This document shows positions 3,899 through 5,174 of a DNA stretch of 5,174 bases, piece after piece. Position 1 is the first letter of the stretch. Each line of letters opens with the position of its first letter. Position numbers and translations under genes: made by a program. A model generated the notes under the pieces. That model did not search any database, was not told the DNA's origin, and saw only the letters and a list, made by a program, of their open reading frames with translations. This DNA comes from Methanolinea sp. (GTDB lineage Archaea; Halobacteriota; Methanomicrobia; Methanomicrobiales; Methanospirillaceae): NCBI GenBank assembly GCA_013331225.1, contig DUGV01000113.1, positions 1-5,174 of the forward strand. Reading direction: 5' to 3'.

Positions 3899-5144
3899 AC
3901 CGGGGCCCCTTCAGGTACCTCCTCATCAACCGCAATGCGCAGAAGTCCCCGCACATGGTGCAGGTCTCCTCATCGGCACCGGATGTCCGCGCCGCCTCCG
4001 GGTCAAGTGCCAGCGAGATCTGCCCCTTCCTGTCCATCAGTGCCCTCTTCTCTGCCATCTTTCTGTCCTGCATGTCAAGGCCGAGCCTCGCGAGGTCCCC
4101 GATATGCGCGGCAATTCTCCACGCAAGGAGACCCTCCCGTACCTGTGCAGGGGTGGGGAGCCCGAGGTGCTCGGCGGGGGTGATACAGCAGAGGTAATCG
4201 GCCCCCGCCGCTCCTGCCGCACTGGCGCCGACGCATCCGGCGATGTGGTCGAGCCCGAGTGCGATGTCGGTAGGAAGCGGCCCGGCCACGAAAAGGGGGA
4301 AACGGGACGCATCCCTGTAACGCCGGATCGTAGAAGCAATCCGGTCATACCGGATGTGCCCCCCCGCCCCCTCGATGATGACCTGGACCCCGGCGCGGTG
4401 AGCCTCCTCGGCAAGTGCGAGGTTTGTGTGAAGCTCTTCATCTTGCGCCTGGTCCCACCCGTCACCTATGCACCCGCTCCGTACCGAGTTCCCGAGGGAG
4501 AGCACTATCCCGCAGGACCGCATGATCCCGAGGATCTCCTGGAAGTGCTCGATGAACGGGTTCTGGCAGCCGTGGTGGAGCATGAACGCCGCAGTGATGG
4601 ATCCGCCCTTCGACACGAGCCCAAGCACACGTCCCTCCCTCCTGCACGCCTCCAGGATGTCCCTCGTGATGCAGTGGACAACCATGGAACTCACCCCTTC
4701 CCGGGCCTGTCTGCGGACCGTGTCAAGGATGTCCCGTGCGTCCATGCCCTCGATCCCCTGCTCGGCCGCGGCCTGGTAAACCGGGACGGTGGTGATGGGA
4801 ACCGAAGTGTGCGAAAAGATGAGTCGCCGGGTCTCTTCCACGTCCCTGCCCATCGAGAGGTCCGAGATAGTGTCGGCACCGCAGTGTTCGGCGACAACCG
4901 CCTTTTTCACCTCTTCATGAGGGACTGAACGGACATTCGAGGTGCCGATATTCACGTTCACCTTGATGCGAAGGCCCCTGCCGATGCCGACGCACCGGTC
5001 CCCCCTCCGCATGATGACCACGCTCCCGCCTCCAACGTGACGGGCGAGCACTGTGGGATCGACTTTCTCGGCTTTGGCTACCAGGCGGATGGATTCTTTG
5101 TCCAGGGGCCGTTGTGGAGAAGGAGAGGAGGGCGTAATTACCAT
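3897..5144 (-). CDS. ThiC-superfamily radical SAM enzyme, divergent paralogue (candidate 5-hydroxybenzimidazole synthase, BzaF-like)
   Basis: The 415-residue protein is a short-form member of the ThiC radical SAM family, which rearranges aminoimidazole ribotide (AIR). Family motifs include VNVNIGTSN (62-70), GADTISDLSMGRDVEETRR (89-107), GLVSKGGSI (175-183), SLGNSVRSG (216-224), TDIALGLDHI (292-301), TPAEHLGLP (322-330, metal-ligand His326) and C-terminal cluster cysteines C395, C398 and C402. Several canonical motifs differ: EGPGHVP is EGAGGHI with the histidine shifted one place (E258, H263), SLGDGLRPG is SLGNSVRSG, TIHAG is VVHCI, the N-terminal TQM..ARKGI stretch is absent, and cysteine spacing is C-x2-C-x3-C rather than C-x2-C-x4-C. 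ThiC paralogues of the BzaA/B/F group convert AIR to 5-hydroxybenzimidazole, the methanogen cobamide lower ligand, and cbiZ lies next downstream. BzaF function is thus inferred; a thiamin ThiC (HMP-phosphate synthase) remains possible. ATG 5144 is chosen for its GGAGGTG Shine-Dalgarno. Confidence 0.9.
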   Translation of the reverse strand: MVITPSSPSPQRPLDKESIRLVAKAEKVDPTVLARHVGGGSVVIMRRGDRCVGIGRGLRIKVNVNIGTSNVRSVPHEEVKKAVVAEHCGADTISDLSMGRDVEETRRLIFSHTSVPITTVPVYQAAAEQGIEGMDARDILDTVRRQAREGVSSMVVHCITRDILEACRREGRVLGLVSKGGSITAAFMLHHGCQNPFIEHFQEILGIMRSCGIVLSLGNSVRSGCIGDGWDQAQDEELHTNLALAEEAHRAGVQVIIEGAGGHIRYDRIASTIRRYRDASRFPLFVAGPLPTDIALGLDHIAGCVGASAAGAAGADYLCCITPAEHLGLPTPAQVREGLLAWRIAAHIGDLARLGLDMQDRKMAEKRALMDRKGQISLALDPEAARTSGADEETCTMCGDFCALRLMRRYLKGPR

Positions 5145-5152
5145 CGGAAAAC

Positions 5153-5159
5153 CACCTCC
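5153..5159 (-). promoter_or_regulatory. Strong Shine-Dalgarno of the ThiC-like gene
   Basis: GGAGGTG on the minus strand lies eight bases before the ATG at 5142-5144 and fixes that start. The in-frame GTG at 5160-5162 lies immediately upstream of this site and would leave it inside the coding region, so the longer version is unlikely. Confidence 0.8.
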
Positions 5160-5174
5160 CACCGGCCGGTGCAG

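Noticed and set aside
3810..4928. Long 372-codon plus-strand open frame
   Set aside because: It lies antisense to the ThiC-like gene, shows no family motifs, and is rich in Pro, Arg and Ser as expected for a shadow frame in GC-rich DNA.
5145..5162. GTG start of the ThiC-like gene at 5162
   Set aside because: It lies just upstream of a strong GGAGGTG site that is ideally spaced for the ATG at 5144.
1..5174. CRISPR array, insertion sequence or rRNA
   Set aside because: No regularly spaced repeats, transposase motifs, paired terminal inverted repeats or rRNA-like stretches were seen.

Overview
The window looks like a GC-rich euryarchaeal chromosome segment, most likely from a hydrogenotrophic methanogen of the Methanomicrobiales or a close relative. 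This is inferred from four things. The genes include an archaeal RPA next to its dedicated OB-fold partner protein, an archaeal adenosylcobinamide amidohydrolase, and an archaeal-type RibB. Promoters are TATA boxes about 25 bases upstream of short or absent 5' leaders, ribosome binding sites are of the GGAGGTG / GGTGA type, and terminators are T-tracts.

Layout. Bases 2-310 (+) hold the 3' end of ribB (riboflavin pathway), followed by a terminator. A 53-codon gene at 428-589 (-) encodes a small SAP-like helical protein with its own TATA box and Shine-Dalgarno. A two-gene single-stranded-DNA-binding operon (-) follows: rpa (1254-2489, two clear OB folds plus a zinc-finger OB fold) and an RPA-associated OB-fold protein (661-1257), overlapping by GTGA. 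A compact divergent promoter at about 2490-2620 separates rpa from a 64-residue CxxC protein (DUF1858 / hybrid-cluster-associated family) at 2621-2815 (+), which appears to be leaderless. Convergent to it lies a cobamide-related pair on the minus strand: a divergent ThiC-superfamily radical SAM enzyme (3897-5144), a 196-base spacer with a terminator-like hairpin, and cbiZ fused to an eight-cysteine C-terminal domain (2822-3700).

How the genes may work together. RPA and its partner bind and protect single-stranded DNA; the small SAP-like gene just downstream may belong to the same module. The most interesting region is the cobamide pair. CbiZ removes the aminopropanol arm of adenosylcobinamide to give adenosylcobyric acid. 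The ThiC-like protein departs from canonical ThiC at several otherwise invariant active-site motifs, and anaerobic ThiC paralogues (the BzaA/B/F group) make 5-hydroxybenzimidazole, the lower ligand of methanogen cobamide (Factor III). I infer, without proof, that these two genes salvage the corrinoid ring and supply its native lower ligand. The alternative is an unusual thiamin-pathway ThiC. The RibB fragment also carries a glutamine where the family's metal-binding histidine is expected.
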